DNA of 64,000 bases from Notospermus geniculatus (lineage: Eukaryota; Nemertea; Pilidiophora; Heteronemertea; Lineidae): assembly GCA_002633025.1 (NCBI GenBank), contig NMRB01000588.1:237356-301355 (forward strand), given 5' to 3'. Positions within the stretch are counted from its first letter, which is position 1. The number at the start of each line of letters is the position of its first letter. Made by a program: the position numbers and the translations under genes. Positions 23,782 through 35,480 of this stretch are shown here, in pieces. Under the pieces are notes generated by a model. It ran no database searches. It was not told the DNA's origin and saw only the letters and a program-made list of their open reading frames with translations.

Positions 23782-24564
23782 ATGTCATCAGCGAATCTCT
23801 TCTCCCATAATTTACGACAGCAAAGCGGGATAGCAGACGACAACATGGCCGAAACTGACGTCAACGTGGATTATTTCTCAAACGACGACCTGTCATCCGA
23901 CGAAGGATCGAAAGAACCATCGTCCCCTCAAACCCAGGAAAACTCCAACTTCGGGAAAACGAAGCCATCGAGGCATAGGAAGGGCTTGTTGGCAAATAAA
24001 TGCTTCTCGGAGGCCGAACTGCAGGATCTTCGTTTGAAAATCAACAGCCGGGAACGCCGGCGAATGCACGATTTGAATTCGGCTCTGGACGGACTCCGTG
24101 AAGTCATGCCGTACGCGAATGGACCATCAGTGCGAAAACTCTCCAAGATCGCCACTCTTCTGTTAGCTAAGAACTATATACTGATGCTCAGTAACTCTTT
24201 GGATGAGATGAAGAAACTGGTGAGTGATATTTATCAAAGTCGTAATCATCCACCACCACCGCCGATGCCCTCGCAAGCCGCACTACCGACCATGCCGTCT
24301 GTCAGTCTACCCTCCATGAGCCTACCATCCTGCCCGCCATCTCTACCCGTGCCAGTATCAACATCCGCACCTACGTTACCCGTCTTCTCACACCAGCAAG
24401 GACACAATCCGCCGGGCCCTGTGCCGCCGATGGGACACAGGCCTATGATGTACGGTTCTTGGCCTATACCATGTTCCTGCAGCCAATGTACGGACTCTTT
24501 ACGAGTGTCTTGCTCGCCTTTGAACTGTTATTCTCCATCTCTGATGGGTTCGACGGGAAAATGA
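23782..24564 (+). CDS. Olig: Olig-family bHLH transcription factor
   Basis: Single-exon gene for a nuclear DNA-binding factor that, in the Olig family, binds E-boxes as a dimer and usually represses neural or glial target genes. From the start chosen here it is 260 residues. The bHLH begins near residue 86 with a basic region [14 protein letters not shown], followed by helix 1 ([10 protein letters not shown]), loop ([10 protein letters not shown]) and helix 2 ([20 protein letters not shown]). The run through the second helix is characteristic of Olig rather than of neurogenin, atonal or Bhlhe22. An acidic serine-rich N terminus precedes it and a proline-rich stretch follows. A cysteine-rich PCSCSQC near the C terminus recalls the PC-S-C motif of vertebrate Olig proteins. 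Start: the frame is open from an ATG at 23599, but a TATA box at 23730 favours 23782 or the ATG at 23845 (MAETDVNV). Lack of introns agrees with vertebrate Olig genes. Which Olig orthologue cannot be said. Confidence 0.93.
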   Translation: MSSANLFSHNLRQQSGIADDNMAETDVNVDYFSNDDLSSDEGSKEPSSPQTQENSNFGKTKPSRHRKGLLANKCFSEAELQDLRLKINSRERRRMHDLNSALDGLREVMPYANGPSVRKLSKIATLLLAKNYILMLSNSLDEMKKLVSDIYQSRNHPPPPPMPSQAALPTMPSVSLPSMSLPSCPPSLPVPVSTSAPTLPVFSHQQGHNPPGPVPPMGHRPMMYGSWPIPCSCSQCTDSLRVSCSPLNCYSPSLMGSTGK

Positions 24565-26039
24565 TGCAACAAACTCAACACAGAACGTGCTTAAACTGTT
24601 CCTACTGAGCCTGAAAGGATAGGTTTGCTATGCTGGTCTACTGAGCCTGAGACACCCGCAGCGACGGACGACAGCAAGTCCACCGCTGACTCCACAGATT
24701 CCGTTTCCGTAAAACTGCTTCACAACAACACTGAGTAAAGGACAACAATGACAGCGATCTATCGGAATGCAACTAAGGACATTGATGCTGCTCTCAGAGT
24801 TACACCGCTGACAACCCTCGCTTTGTTGTCCAACCGTGTGGACAGAACCGATGAAAGGACGATGTTTCCTATTAAAATGATATTCGTGGATCACTAATTA
24901 ACTTGTGCATTACGGGAAGTTGCAGTTACAAATCAGGACAGCGCACTCAAGCAGGAATTCGCTCACTCCATTGCCTTTCTTTTGTGAGATCGACCGCAGC
25001 GTCCGCACGGCATATGGGACTGACTTCCACAATCACGAAAACAGGACATTTTTAGTTTTAATCACAGACGCAAAGGCCCCTCTATTGTGTACGAAAACAG
25101 CTAGGATCTGTTCACGTTTGTTTTCCAATAGCCCCCGGCCAAGACGTCAGTTTCATTCTACAGTACCAATGGATTCTGCGACAATAGGCTAACGAAATGA
25201 TGGAGTAAATTACAACTTCTAGGACAGTATATTATCTTGCAAATGATTTGTTCTTTTTATGTCAGCCGTTATGAAGGGTTTTCTCTCTGTTCTGTGCCAT
25301 CATCGTGATTACAGCTCTGGGGGACATCTCTCGGGCACTGTACAAAGTCATTCCTGGTTTTGATTTTATTATATGATAATTTCATTGTCGTTTGGCTTTA
25401 TACAGCCTCGTTTTAATTATGGTCTTCTCGTAAAATCTCGTGGTCGTATGTTGAAAAAAGTGGGTCCGTCGCCATACCAGATGGTACAATGTGGAAAGAA
25501 TATCATGACTTAGATCTTAGAAGAAAAGTTAAGTCGTTAGCTCCTGATCTTTGCCAATTTTCACTGCTGTGATACCCTTGAAATCAAACGTTTTGACAGT
25601 ATATCCTAAACTAAACTACCTTCCTTTCAATTCAACTAAGTGGTCTTCACAAAACCCACTGGTTTGCAGAAAAGGTAAAGTGATTTTTTTTGTCTGATGC
25701 TCAATATTGCATGCAAGGGTTGAGTCGAGTTTGTCCACATGTTCAAAATCCCTTTCTCGTCTTTTTACCAAAGACTCAAACGAGATTTTCACGAAGTGCG
25801 AGCTGCAATGAGCAGTACTCTTCAACTTTCCCAACTATCATTATCAATTCGAATCTTTACTCGACGCGGGTGAGTTTCCAGTTTCAGTACTCTACCTTCA
25901 TGAGTACAATGAATTCTCTCATGTTGCTGTTGAAGGCGATCAGGAAATAATTCTAAATCAAACAATATTTTGCTTGTAATATTTAATTGTAAATAGAGTA
26001 CACAATATGTATATTTGTATCAATTTTGTACTTATGTAA
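24565..26039 (+). other. Probable 3'UTR and downstream flank of the Olig-like gene
   Basis: No coding frame with a recognisable domain. The last ~100 bases are AT-rich with repeated TGTA/ATTT words, as in many 3' ends. No clean AATAAA was seen, so the transcript end is unknown. Confidence 0.35.
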
Positions 26040-26303
26040 ATAACGTACGCCAATCAATCACGTCACAGTCAGAGCTAGGGAGTTTAATCATACAGCTACA
26101 TACTATCTGGCCGTCAGGGTTGAGAGTAGTAGGCCTAATTGAGAGTACGGTACTACAGTAATAGTAATTGACCCTGAGGGAGACGATTAGTACTCTTTTG
26201 ATACCCTTTATTATGTTGAGGCCTATATCATTATAACACGTATTTTGTGGTTTTGAAGACAGAATCCGACGATGACATTCGCGAGGTTCAGTTATGGTCA
26301 TTA

Positions 26304-26454
26304 GGGAGTTTAAGAAATCAAACGATAAACTTAAACTTTACGACAACGTTATTTTTCATACTGCGAATTCACCAGATTATACATTACATTTTCGGTACAA
26401 AAAATAACGTTGTCGTATTAAGTTAACGTTTATCGTTTGATTTCTTAAACTCCC
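26304..26454. mobile_element. Foldback MITE, GGGAGTTTAAGAAATC ends (in copy A)
   Basis: The whole 151-bp element is a foldback. Each arm runs GGGAGTTTAAGAAATCAAAC, then GATAAAC, then ACGACAACGTTATTTTT, with a ~45-bp loop. Flanked on the left by TTA. Non-coding. Confidence 0.88.
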
Positions 26455-26635
26455 AATTATTACCAACATTACTATAAAGTAGACGCATCTGAGAATTGAA
26501 CGTGAAGCATCAAAGTCAATTCTTTATTTTCATCGGTATTTGAGATACACAGTAACGTGAGCTATTAAGTTCTTGGACCTTGTGCAAAGGTCTCGTCAGT
26601 CTTACAAAACATGCGCATGTATACATGTAATAATA

Positions 26636-26784
26636 GGGAGGTTTCGAAATCGAACGATACACGTAAACGTCAACGACAACGTTATTTTCGTACCGAAAAT
26701 GTAATATAAAATCTGGCGAATGTGTAGTACGAAAAATAACGTTGTCGTAAAGTTTGCATTTATCGTTTGATTTCGAAACCTCCC
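26636..26784. mobile_element. Foldback MITE, GGGAGGTTTCGAAATC ends, TA target
   Basis: 149-bp foldback of a sister subfamily: different first ten bases but the same inner core (AACGATA, CGACAACGTTATTTT). TA lies at both ends. Copy B of the duplication lacks it (ATGTAATATTGAAAGAC), so this is a filled/empty pair; a 3-bp difference at the junction remains unexplained. Confidence 0.9.
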
Positions 26785-27114
26785 TATTGAAAGACAAATT
26801 TCGATCGCTTGGCTGTTACCACGGCTGACACTAGCTTACGTAATATGAACTTGACATCTGCCAAATTTAGGATGTATTGTAGACTTGTTGGTGATTGAAA
26901 TACTTTTCATATAATCTGCCATTGGTCAACTAAAACAAAATAATTTCCGACTTTTACATGTAATAGTTATTACGTGTGGCTTCAGCCTTGTTAGTAAATA
27001 ATTTCTCAGGTGGGAAACGAGTTTCGGGTTTGTTTAAAAACCCAACATTTGGAGACAAAATATGCCGTTTGGCAAGTTTGAAAACTTTCGATGTAAACAT
27101 TGTGCATTGTGTAG

Positions 27115-27115
27115 N
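27115..27115. other. Single N at duplication junction
   Basis: One ambiguous base exactly between the end of copy A and the start of copy B; most simply a scaffold join of overlapping or allelic contigs. Confidence 0.9.
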
Positions 27116-28025
27116 ATAACGTACGCCAATCAATCACGTCACAGTCAGAGCTAGGGAGTTTAGTCATACAGCTACATACTACTGGCCGTCAGGGTTGAGA
27201 GTAGTAGGCCTAATTGAGAGTACGGTACTAATAGTAATTGACCCTGAGGGAGACGATTAGTACTCTTTTGATACCATTTAAGTTTAGGCCTATATCATTA
27301 TAACACGTATTTTGTGGTTTTCAAGACAGAATCCGACGATGACATTCGCGAGGTTCAGTTATGGTCATTAGGGAGTTTAAGAAATCAAACGATAAACTTT
27401 AACTTTACGGAAACGTTATTTTTCATACTGCGAATTCACCAGATTATACATTACATTTCGGTACAAAAAATAACGTTGTCGTATTAAGTTAACGTTTATC
27501 GTTTGATTTCTTAAACTCCCAATTATTACCAACATTACTATAAAGTAGACGCATCTGAGAATTGAACGTGAAGCATCAAAGTCAATCTTTATTTTCATCG
27601 GTATTTGAGATACATAGTAACGTGAGTTATGAAGCTCTTGGACCTTGGGCAAAGGTCTCGTCAGTCTTACAAAACATGCGCATGTATACATGTAATATTG
27701 AAAGACAAATTTCGATCGCTTGGCTGTTACCACGGCTGACACTAGCTTACGTAATATGAACTTGACATCTGCCAAATTTAGGATGTATTGTAGACTTGTT
27801 GGTGATTGAAATACTTTTCATATAATCTGCCATTGGTCAACTAAAACAAAATAATTTCCGACTTTTACATGTAATAGTTATTACGTGTGGCTTCAGCCTT
27901 GTTAGTAAATAATTTCTCAGGTGGGAAACGAGTTTCGGGTTTGTTTAAAAACCCAACATTTGGAGACAAAATATGCCGTTTGGCAAGTTTGAAAACTTTC
28001 GATGTAAACATTGTGCATTGTGTAG
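27116..28025. repeat. 1-kb direct duplication, copy B
   Basis: Collinear with 26040-27114 apart from the missing GGGAGGTTTCG element and minor indels. Sequence after 28025 is the true continuation. Confidence 0.93.
27371..27520. mobile_element. Foldback MITE, GGGAGTTTAAGAAATC ends (in copy B)
   Basis: Counterpart of 26304-26454 in the second copy; present in both, so older than the split of the two copies. Confidence 0.85.
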
Positions 28026-28859
28026 CTCCAAGCTTTAATTGTACATTAAAATCTATGCCAAATTATAACCTGTGGTTCCTTGCTTCATTATTATTTGATG
28101 TTGACAGACGGGTTGGTTACAGCGCTGGCAGTTCCGTTGATGGATCGCTCGCCCCGCAGCGAATTGAGGAACACAAGATGGCCCACTCCGACAGAACCAG
28201 ACGATGCCGGTGACATGACATACGGCAGCAACACGGAACAGAATGAAGAAACCGTGGATTTTTGTTGTTTGACTGGCAAAATCACGGCTCGAGTAACCAC
28301 CATTCATCGCCTGTCATGACAATCTGATAAGTTTAACTCGGTCCTTCAGGAAGCATTGTGCTTTTTTCATCCCGCACAAAAGGCGGCCATTTTGGATCAT
28401 TTTCTTAGATGGCGGTGATAACATTTTTCATTCATGATATGATGAAAACCATTTTGTATCGCGGCAGTTGCAGAATTATTATCAAACCCAGTCAGGCAAC
28501 GAACATGCCGTTTTACAATTATAATTCTTTATCTCCTGTTGACCTGGAGTAACTTTGCATTGTCACTCGTCATCAACCGGTGACCCGGTGATCCATAATT
28601 TGTTGTTAACTGTGAACATGAGGATTTGAAATCTGACCAGAAAAGGACAAAAAGTGGCAAAGTTGGCATGCGTCATGTCTTACGCCGTCACGTCGACGTT
28701 ACCTCATGTCACCTTTTCCAGAGACAATTTTACCTATTACGCCTATTACCAAAAATACATGTAGGTGTAATATTTTTGCTATTACCCAGCTTCACCCGTC
28801 GTTCTGCGGAAACATCGTGTTGGAGCAAATCTGAAGCCAGGTTTAGGACCCTTAGGAAA
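28026..28859. other. Intergenic, no gene recognised
   Basis: Short frames near 28053-28319 overlap on both strands without any domain. Nothing else noticed. Confidence 0.45.
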
Positions 28860-29015
28860 CAGGTGTGACAGGAATCAAAGTCCCCCTGGAATCAAAGTCC
28901 GGTCCTATTGTTCAGCGAGGGATTAGAATATATGGCTATGGAGGCCATGACCATTCGGATATGACCTTACAATAGCGGGCTATTATTCCTAGGACGTTGA
29001 TTTCTGTCACACCTG
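28860..29015 (-). mobile_element. CAGGTGTGACAG-ended element, copy 1
   Basis: The ends CAGGTGTGACAGGAATCAA and its near reverse complement (TTGATTTCTGTCACACCTG) bound a 156-bp unit. In reverse orientation its body matches 31013-31182, sharing CGCTATTGTAAGGT, CGAATGGTCATGG and CCCTCGCTGAACAATA. Confidence 0.78.
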
Positions 29016-29305
29016 CTCTCAGAAACGTCATGTTGCCAAAAAATCTTTTGCCGATGATATAATAGGGGGCACTTTCTGGGGAAGGGCAAAAAGGCAATTT
29101 TTATTTTCAATGTAATTGCATCTACATGTATTTACTATTCTTATTCATTTTCCATCCTCAGGACATAAAATTCATTTATTTGGCAAAACAGACATCTGGC
29201 AAAAACGACTGGTTTCCCCAGCATCATCGCCAGGATCGTGAATCATGGAGACAACAATTCCTATTACACCGCCGCACGTGGTGCAGGTGGAGCTGAATGA
29301 GAGAT

Positions 29306-29400
29306 GAGGTTAGCTCAGCGATGGGCGTTGTTGTCCCTTGATTCTGGCGAGGGTACCAGATGCGAGAGGTCGTAGGTTCGAACCCAGCAGTAACTTGTTC
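29306..29400 (+). mobile_element. tRNA-like SINE head
   Basis: A-box-like TAGCTCAGCGATGG at 29311 and B-box GGTTCGAACCC at 29375-29385 resemble the internal RNA polymerase III promoter of tRNA genes. The stretch does not fold as a full cloverleaf and the spacing between boxes is long, so a SINE or tRNA relic is likelier than a functional tRNA. Confidence 0.5.
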
Positions 29401-30110
29401 GCGTTTGGCGGTCAAGTATTTAGCGAGAAGGAATGCCACATGTCGGGAATAAATTTGATAATTCTCGTACCAGTCATCATATTAGTTTATTTACAATCAA
29501 AGATCTTAACAGATGAATCTGCCCCTTGTGCTAATTGTCACCCAGAGCGATATTACAGGGTCGATTCGCTGGGTTTGTATTCAACGATTTTCTCCCCACA
29601 ACTCCACATCATTATCTGTCCAAAACAAGAATAAGATATAATTGGCCACAAGCCGTTTTGGTACAAAATTATAGTATAGACGATTTCACACTCTAAATGA
29701 TAGAATACAATGTCTTTTGTGGTGTTTAGAAGAGGCTTTTTCCCTCCCATGAGAGGTGTGAATCGTGGTGTTCTGATATTGAGAAAGTGCCCCCAGTGGC
29801 CTAAAGTTAAACATTCCAACGGAGATTTCCTACTTAGGTAACCATTGAAACGTTCACAGCGGTTTGTCATCTTCCAAAACGATATGTTGTTCTGAATAAA
29901 AAGCCTCCCCGTCTTTCCCACCCACAATGGGAAGGCTACTTCAAGCGATAACTTACTTTGAGAACCCACTCGACGTATGATTTCCACTTCTGAATCGTAA
30001 TTTGCAATTTGTATAAAAGTTTTGTTGAGCGTTCAACAACCTACCAAGTCGACATGCCACATACCGTTACATACACATACCATCAACTTAAGAGACTAAT
30101 GTACCATGGT

Positions 30111-30577
30111 TTAGGGACCGTCTCAAAAATACCTTGAAGCCAAAGAAGTGTAATTTTTTTCACTGGGGGGGGGGGCGAACTTCATGGTCAATATTTCACT
30201 TCTTGAAAAAAAATTGGCTTTATGGAATTTCTAAAAAAATACATTAATTACATCTTTCTTCAAAATAGAGAAATAATGAAGAAAAAAATACATTTATTAT
30301 AAATGTTATGGGGGATACTCCGGTCAACTCTTACATATACTAAGACTGCTCTGGATACTATTCTTTAAAGTCAGTCAAATTAAACTGTGTTTTTAATCAA
30401 CAGGTTATTTAGTCCCTTTCTTCTTACCCAACATCTTTAATACGACTTGTGTAATACCACACATGAGTGAAGCCAATTAGATGCTGAAATTTCACTTCTG
30501 AGGGGGGATGGGGTCAAGACAGAAGTGAAAAAAATTACACTTCTTTGGCTTCAATGTATTTTTGAGACGGTCCCTAA
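30111..30577. mobile_element. Foldback MITE, TTAGGGACCGTCTC ends
   Basis: The left arm TTAGGGACCGTCTCAAAAAT, then GAAGCCAAAGAAGTGTAAT, pairs with the right end over ~55 bp; TA lies at each boundary. The ~360-bp interior includes a G homopolymer at 30164-30175 and is not coding. Confidence 0.85.
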
Positions 30578-30949
30578 GTTTGGGGCTGTGAAGGTTTTTC
30601 TGTCTATTTATTCTTATTTTGCAAACGACTTTAAACCATATTGCCGTGGGTCTTGGCGATTCTGGATGGCTGGATAATCATAAGCAATCAGTCATATTTC
30701 ACGATTTGCGACAAATTGGTGAATCGTTGTCGGCATGAAAAGACTAGTCGCCGTCTTTGGTGTTCGACATAACTGATGATTATCAAGATAATACCACTGG
30801 TGGGTCACAGGCCTTTACTCCTAAGATTTTGTGGGAACATGATGAACGCAGGACCGCGGCGGCGCGCGAACTCGCTAGCCCAGAGGTACGGCGTTCCGTG
30901 TTTTCGATTTGCTCCACTTGTACGGTTAATCCGTATAACCTCTGCGTAG

Positions 30950-31182
30950 GAGAATGGGTGGCGCGATGGTTGAGCGGCTGACTCAAGACCGAGTGGTCAG
31001 CGGGTTCGATTCCAGGTGCGACAGGAATCAGCGTCCTAGACTGCAGATCCGCCAAACAATACCCCGCTATTGTAAGGTTATATTCGAATGGTCATGGTCT
31101 CTCTAGCCACATGTTCTAATCCCTCGCTGAACAATAAGACCGGACTTTGATTCCAGGGGGACTTGGATTCCTTTCACACCGG
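30950..31182 (+). mobile_element. tRNA-headed repeat joined to CAGGTGTGACAG element, copy 2
   Basis: A tRNA-like head (A-box TGGTTGAGCGG, B-box GGTTCGATTCC) runs directly into a 170-bp unit bounded by CAGGTGCGACAGGAATC and GATTCCTTTCACACCGG. The unit's body matches the headless copy at 28860-29015 in the opposite orientation. Either the head belongs to a SINE family whose other copy is truncated, or the element inserted beside a tRNA relic. Confidence 0.65.
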
Positions 31183-31620
31183 CCGAGTCGCAACTTTGTA
31201 GGCTCTCCACTGGCCTGATTTGGTCCATTTCTGCGGATGATGCCAGCTCTCAAACCAGGGCACAGTGGGGAGAAAGTCCTCGGCTTGTCTTGAAGATGAC
31301 CTGTGAAAGAAACCATGGACACCTGGATGCCGTATCCGGCATATGTGGAAAGGGGGCGTATATCTATATGAAAAAGGTTTTGTTGGTAAACAACACGACA
31401 GCGCGGGTATTCGGTACGCTTTGACCAAGTCATGAGTCGGTGGTCGTCTTGGTTCCATAGTGAAATGATTTCCCATTTTATACTGAACTCATTGTGAGGG
31501 TCATTAAGTGCAGCGTACTGGGAAAATCTCTCCGTGTCAGGTGGAATGGAGTCTTCTCGAGAACGGAGTTTAACGACGAAAGTAGTAGGCCTAATCGTCT
31601 ATTCTTGAGAATAGAAGATA

Positions 31621-31640
31621 ACAACAACAACAACAACAAG
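31621..31640. repeat. (AAC)n microsatellite
   Basis: Six uninterrupted AAC units. Confidence 0.9.
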
Positions 31641-31719
31641 ATCGCAAATTTGATTGGTCAATCCATTACGCCGACAGTGCTGCCACCTATCAAGCGACGA
31701 TTCCACTCACGTGACTTTC

Positions 31720-31844
31720 CCTTACGAAAATGTGACATGTGTAAATGACATTACCATCTTTTGTGTACTTTTACACATTTTTGGTGTAAAATTCGCCCAT
31801 TACCACGTGGTAATGTCATTTACACGTGTCACATTTTCGTAAGG
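31720..31844. mobile_element. 125-bp foldback, CCTTACGAAAATGTGACA ends
   Basis: Arms of ~37 bp (CCTTACGAAAATGTGACA, then TGTAAATGACATTACCA) pair with one mismatch around a ~50-bp loop that itself contains TACACATTTTTGGTGTA. Too long for a classical miRNA precursor arm pair, so probably a MITE. Confidence 0.75.
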
Positions 31845-34019
31845 AGTCCTCCTCATCAGGAACTCAAGAAATTTGCAGGAGGAGGAGGAGTTTGATTGTA
31901 ACCAACACAAACAAATTCCTTAAAAGTATCATAATTGAGGAACATGTGTCATTTTGCAATTGTAAGCTGTGTTGGAAATGCAAAAATATTGAAGTTATGG
32001 ACATAACAACAGTCACCACAGAGGTGGTCTTGTAACAGTTTATTTCCAGTTTACAAACACGAGAAGCCTTCACCGGTATGCCACCTTTTTCATCTTATCT
32101 GATCTCCGTGTTATGATCTTCTCACTAAACGTGTCAACAACAGCGGAGAATTAGCCTTTTGGTTTGTGTCCCACTTGCCGGTGATTCTCTAGCAAGTCAT
32201 GCCCCGAATCTACCCCATCATTTCCTTGTGAGAGGCTCAGTGTTACTTAAAAACTTCTCAATTGTTGATAAAACGTTTCCAATTGAACGTTGACATTCCG
32301 ACACAAGGATGGTAATTTACTTCACTGGGCATATCGTCATTTCTTAATAATTGGTCCACTTAAATCGTCTTAACCCCACGTGGTAATGCAGCCTTTCAAA
32401 TCGCCATACACTCTACTTCTCTAGAATAAAAATAAGCACCAATCTTGTCCGTGATATTGTGGTTATGTATATGAATTTCCATTCAGAATTCCATTGTTCA
32501 GAAACTTATGCTGTGTTGTCGCGTAAAATTAGTCCTCGGCCAATGTCTTATTAAGGATGTTCCCGTCGAGCGAGGACAGGACCCCCATCTTCCCGATTGA
32601 CTCACTGGAGCAAGCAGTCAACAGCCCAGCACGAGTTGTCATCATTAGTGGTTCGCCCAGGGCGAACCATTACAAGACGCGTTTGAGTGAAAAAATGCCA
32701 GATTTTCACCAGACTGCCAAATTAACCTCATTAACGAATTTCAGGAGCTCGACAATGGCTTACCATGCGGAAACATGGCCCTGTCTGCTTGCTCTTCTTC
32801 TTGTTGTATTTACGTTTCTGCCGGCCTGAACCGACAAAGCACCCATAAACACCCCACAGTACGATCACGACATTCTCTCAACATGCAGTGTTTCTTATCA
32901 ATAATATTATACATGTATTGAATAAGTTAAATATCACAGCGGTCTTCTGGACACCTAGTGGCGCTGACTCGGCCTGTATAATCCCGATGTCACTGCCGGT
33001 GTCGCCGCTGATTTCCCCCCATACTACCTCGGAACACCAACATGTGCGCCACCATTCATTCCGACATCAGCAAACCCACTTGAAATTGTCTATCAAACGA
33101 CAGTTCTACAAAACAATCAGGGGAGGATCTGACGAATATCTCATAAAAGTAGACTCAGTGTCTATCAGTGGTGGTTCTGTTCCCCCAGCGCGGTATGGTG
33201 CCTCCCAGACCCGCCACTACCATTCAAACTAGGCGTTGTAGAATTGAGCTGACAATAATCATATCTTTGAAAAGAGAAAGTTTGTCTCCAAACCTGGAAT
33301 CATCTCACTATGACCGGCTGGTTCACTGGGAACTTTCCCTGATCCGATGAGAAACAGATATGGATAGTGTGATCATAATCTCTTGAAAGATTACGGTCAC
33401 ATGCATTCTTTGGGACGCATGAAGGCACTAGGCCTACACCGACGAAGCTAGCAGGCCTCTAAATGAAGTTTAAACCAACGAAAACCCTCCACTCTTCGAT
33501 CAATTCAAGCCGTTACGAGTTCCCAAAACAGAAAAAAGTCTTGAGATGCTGGATGCAGATGTCCTTGAGTGGGTGCTGCAACACCAGCTTCAGGACATTA
33601 GGGAGCAATCCCATTGTCATCACACAACGTAATTTGAGCCCCTTTTGGTCCTCGTCCTTACCAGTTTGGTCCCTTCCGCCTCCCACGGGCGTATCACACG
33701 GGAACATACCGCAAACAGCGGCACATTACGCAACAAGAACAAGATTGGACGTTTATTCGCTGGTTTTTAGAATAACATCGGGAAACAGTCCACCTGTCAA
33801 TTTGAATGGTTACGAATCCTACCACTAGGGGGCTACGACTACAATTTACTGCGCTGGCACCGATGTATTGCGCTTGTTGGCACCTCTGACAGTTTACTGT
33901 GTTGGCACCTATGCATGTATGTATTGCGAATCCCGAAGGACTAACCCATAGCTGCTGATTATATAACGCCGCATAAACTATTATTGTACGGTTTTCGGAG
34001 GGGAACGAATGATACCACC
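31845..34019. other. Intergenic, no gene recognised
   Basis: Frames at 32557-32829, 32888-33232 and 33463-33828 have no recognisable domain or codon pattern. A perfect palindrome TGGTTCGCCC-A-GGGCGAACCA sits at 32649-32669. Confidence 0.45.
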
Positions 34020-34020
34020 T

Positions 34021-34177
34021 GGGGCCGGTTGTACAAAACTTAAAAATCACTGTTAATTTATCTTGGCGTTAACTTACCCCAAAATGTTAGTTTTCTTAGT
34101 TCACCAAGTTAGGGATTTTAACAGGAAAAGTTAAATTAACGGACTTTTATCTTTTCAACTTTTGTGCAACCGGCCCC
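34021..34177. mobile_element. Foldback MITE, GGGGCCGGTTG ends
   Basis: GGGGCCGGTTGTACAAAACTT at the left pairs with AAAAGTTGAAAAG... and TTTTGTGCAACCGGCCCC at the right. The interior is AT-rich with GTTAACTT/AAGTTAAATTAAC words. Target duplication not clear. Confidence 0.75.
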
Positions 34178-34423
34178 ACGTGACTAATCCAAGAAAATGT
34201 CCATTTCCCATGTGAACCCAAGCTTTATGGCTAGAGCAAACACGCTGGCGCTTGGCCGTGTTCTGGTCGCACAGGAGCAGGAAAACGCCTAAACGCAAAC
34301 CCTTATGGCCGATTATCAGATTATAATTGCCGTCGGGAACGGAAAGTAACAGAATGCAACGGAATCTGTAGGGAGTACTAATTATTTGTGAACCACGTTT
34401 ACCGTATTTTAGAGGACACCGAG

Positions 34424-34613
34424 CAGGTGCGGATCCAGGATTTCTGGCAGAGGGGGGGGGGTCAGGGCTGCTGGCACCTCAGTATCAATTAAGAGAGAAG
34501 CTTTATTTTTACGTTTGTTTTTTGCTTATTATTGCAAATTATTGAAGAAAAAACAATTGGTGGTGGCGAGCAGGGGGTCACGACCCCCTTAACCCCCTCT
34601 GGATCCGCGCCTG
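34424..34613. mobile_element. hAT-like MITE, CAGGYGCGGATCCAG ends, copy 1
   Basis: CAGGTGCGGATCCAGGAT at the left and CTGGATCCGCGCCTG at the right form terminal inverted repeats, with G-rich and C-rich tracts inside. Its relative at 60210-60373 shows an 8-bp target duplication; here the flanks have no matching 8 bp. Confidence 0.78.
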
Positions 34614-35480
34614 CCAAGTTGCGATGTGGTTGTGCGAACTGCAAACAGTGAAAGGGGTTCAGGAAAGTGAAAAGTCGTCACCTTCTGTGACTTAAAATCG
34701 TCTTTGATGTGGAGACAAGCAAGATAATGGCATCCTGGCTGGAAACAGGGCCGGGAAACAGGGAAGACTTAAAAAGCTGTGTAAGATGACAACAGAAAAA
34801 CACGATGTTGATCCCGCCTCTCCTCTGTTCTCAGTCCACTGATACTGATGCGCCATTGTCGGGCGGAGATTTTTAATTTAGCCTGTACTGTACGCGTAAC
34901 TTGAAGATGAATGCCGTCCTGATTCCCTTTTGACCGACAGGAGGTTGTTAATGCTACCATTACAGCGCGTTAAACTTGCTCAAGAGGTGACAAACACGCC
35001 ATTAACACGGCTAACATAAGAACATTGTGAGTGGAGCCTCCTCCAGCCGTGTTCACCTCATCTTGAACAAGTCGTGAAGATGGCCACCATTCATTGTCGG
35101 CAAAGTTTAATCCAACCTCTCGTCACTATTTAAGTATCGTCTTCTCGGCAAATCAATGAGTTATTAAACTCTAGACTCGCGTGGTTCGCTCTCAATACAT
35201 TTTATAATTACTTCCCATAATTAAATTGTCCAGTGAATTTGTCGAGGTATAAAAGCCTTTCTTGTTGGACGCCCAACACTTGAACATCTTAACTTAAAAC
35301 ACCAAACTTTCTCCTGAAAATCACTTTGAAGCTCAAATTGGATTTAGTTCCCGTCTTTTTGAAGGGTCGGTCGGAAAACTCTATACTCTCAGTGGACCAG
35401 AACCTCGGCCATGTCGGCGAAAATTTAAACCATTGAACATCAATCTGTCCATGGCCACAACTTCTGACCTACAACAAAGT
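34614..35480. other. Intergenic, nothing identified
   Basis: No supported gene, RNA or repeat noticed. Confidence 0.45.

Larger units (their letters stand above)
26040..27114. repeat. 1-kb direct duplication, copy A
   Basis: Starts ATAACGTACGCCAATC and ends ATTGTGCATTGTGTAG, exactly as copy B at 27116-28025. It differs by small indels and by one extra foldback element (26636-26784). Confidence 0.93.

Noticed and set aside
29553-29987. 144-codon minus-strand frame
   Set aside because: No domain, composition like the surrounding DNA, no splice or promoter context.
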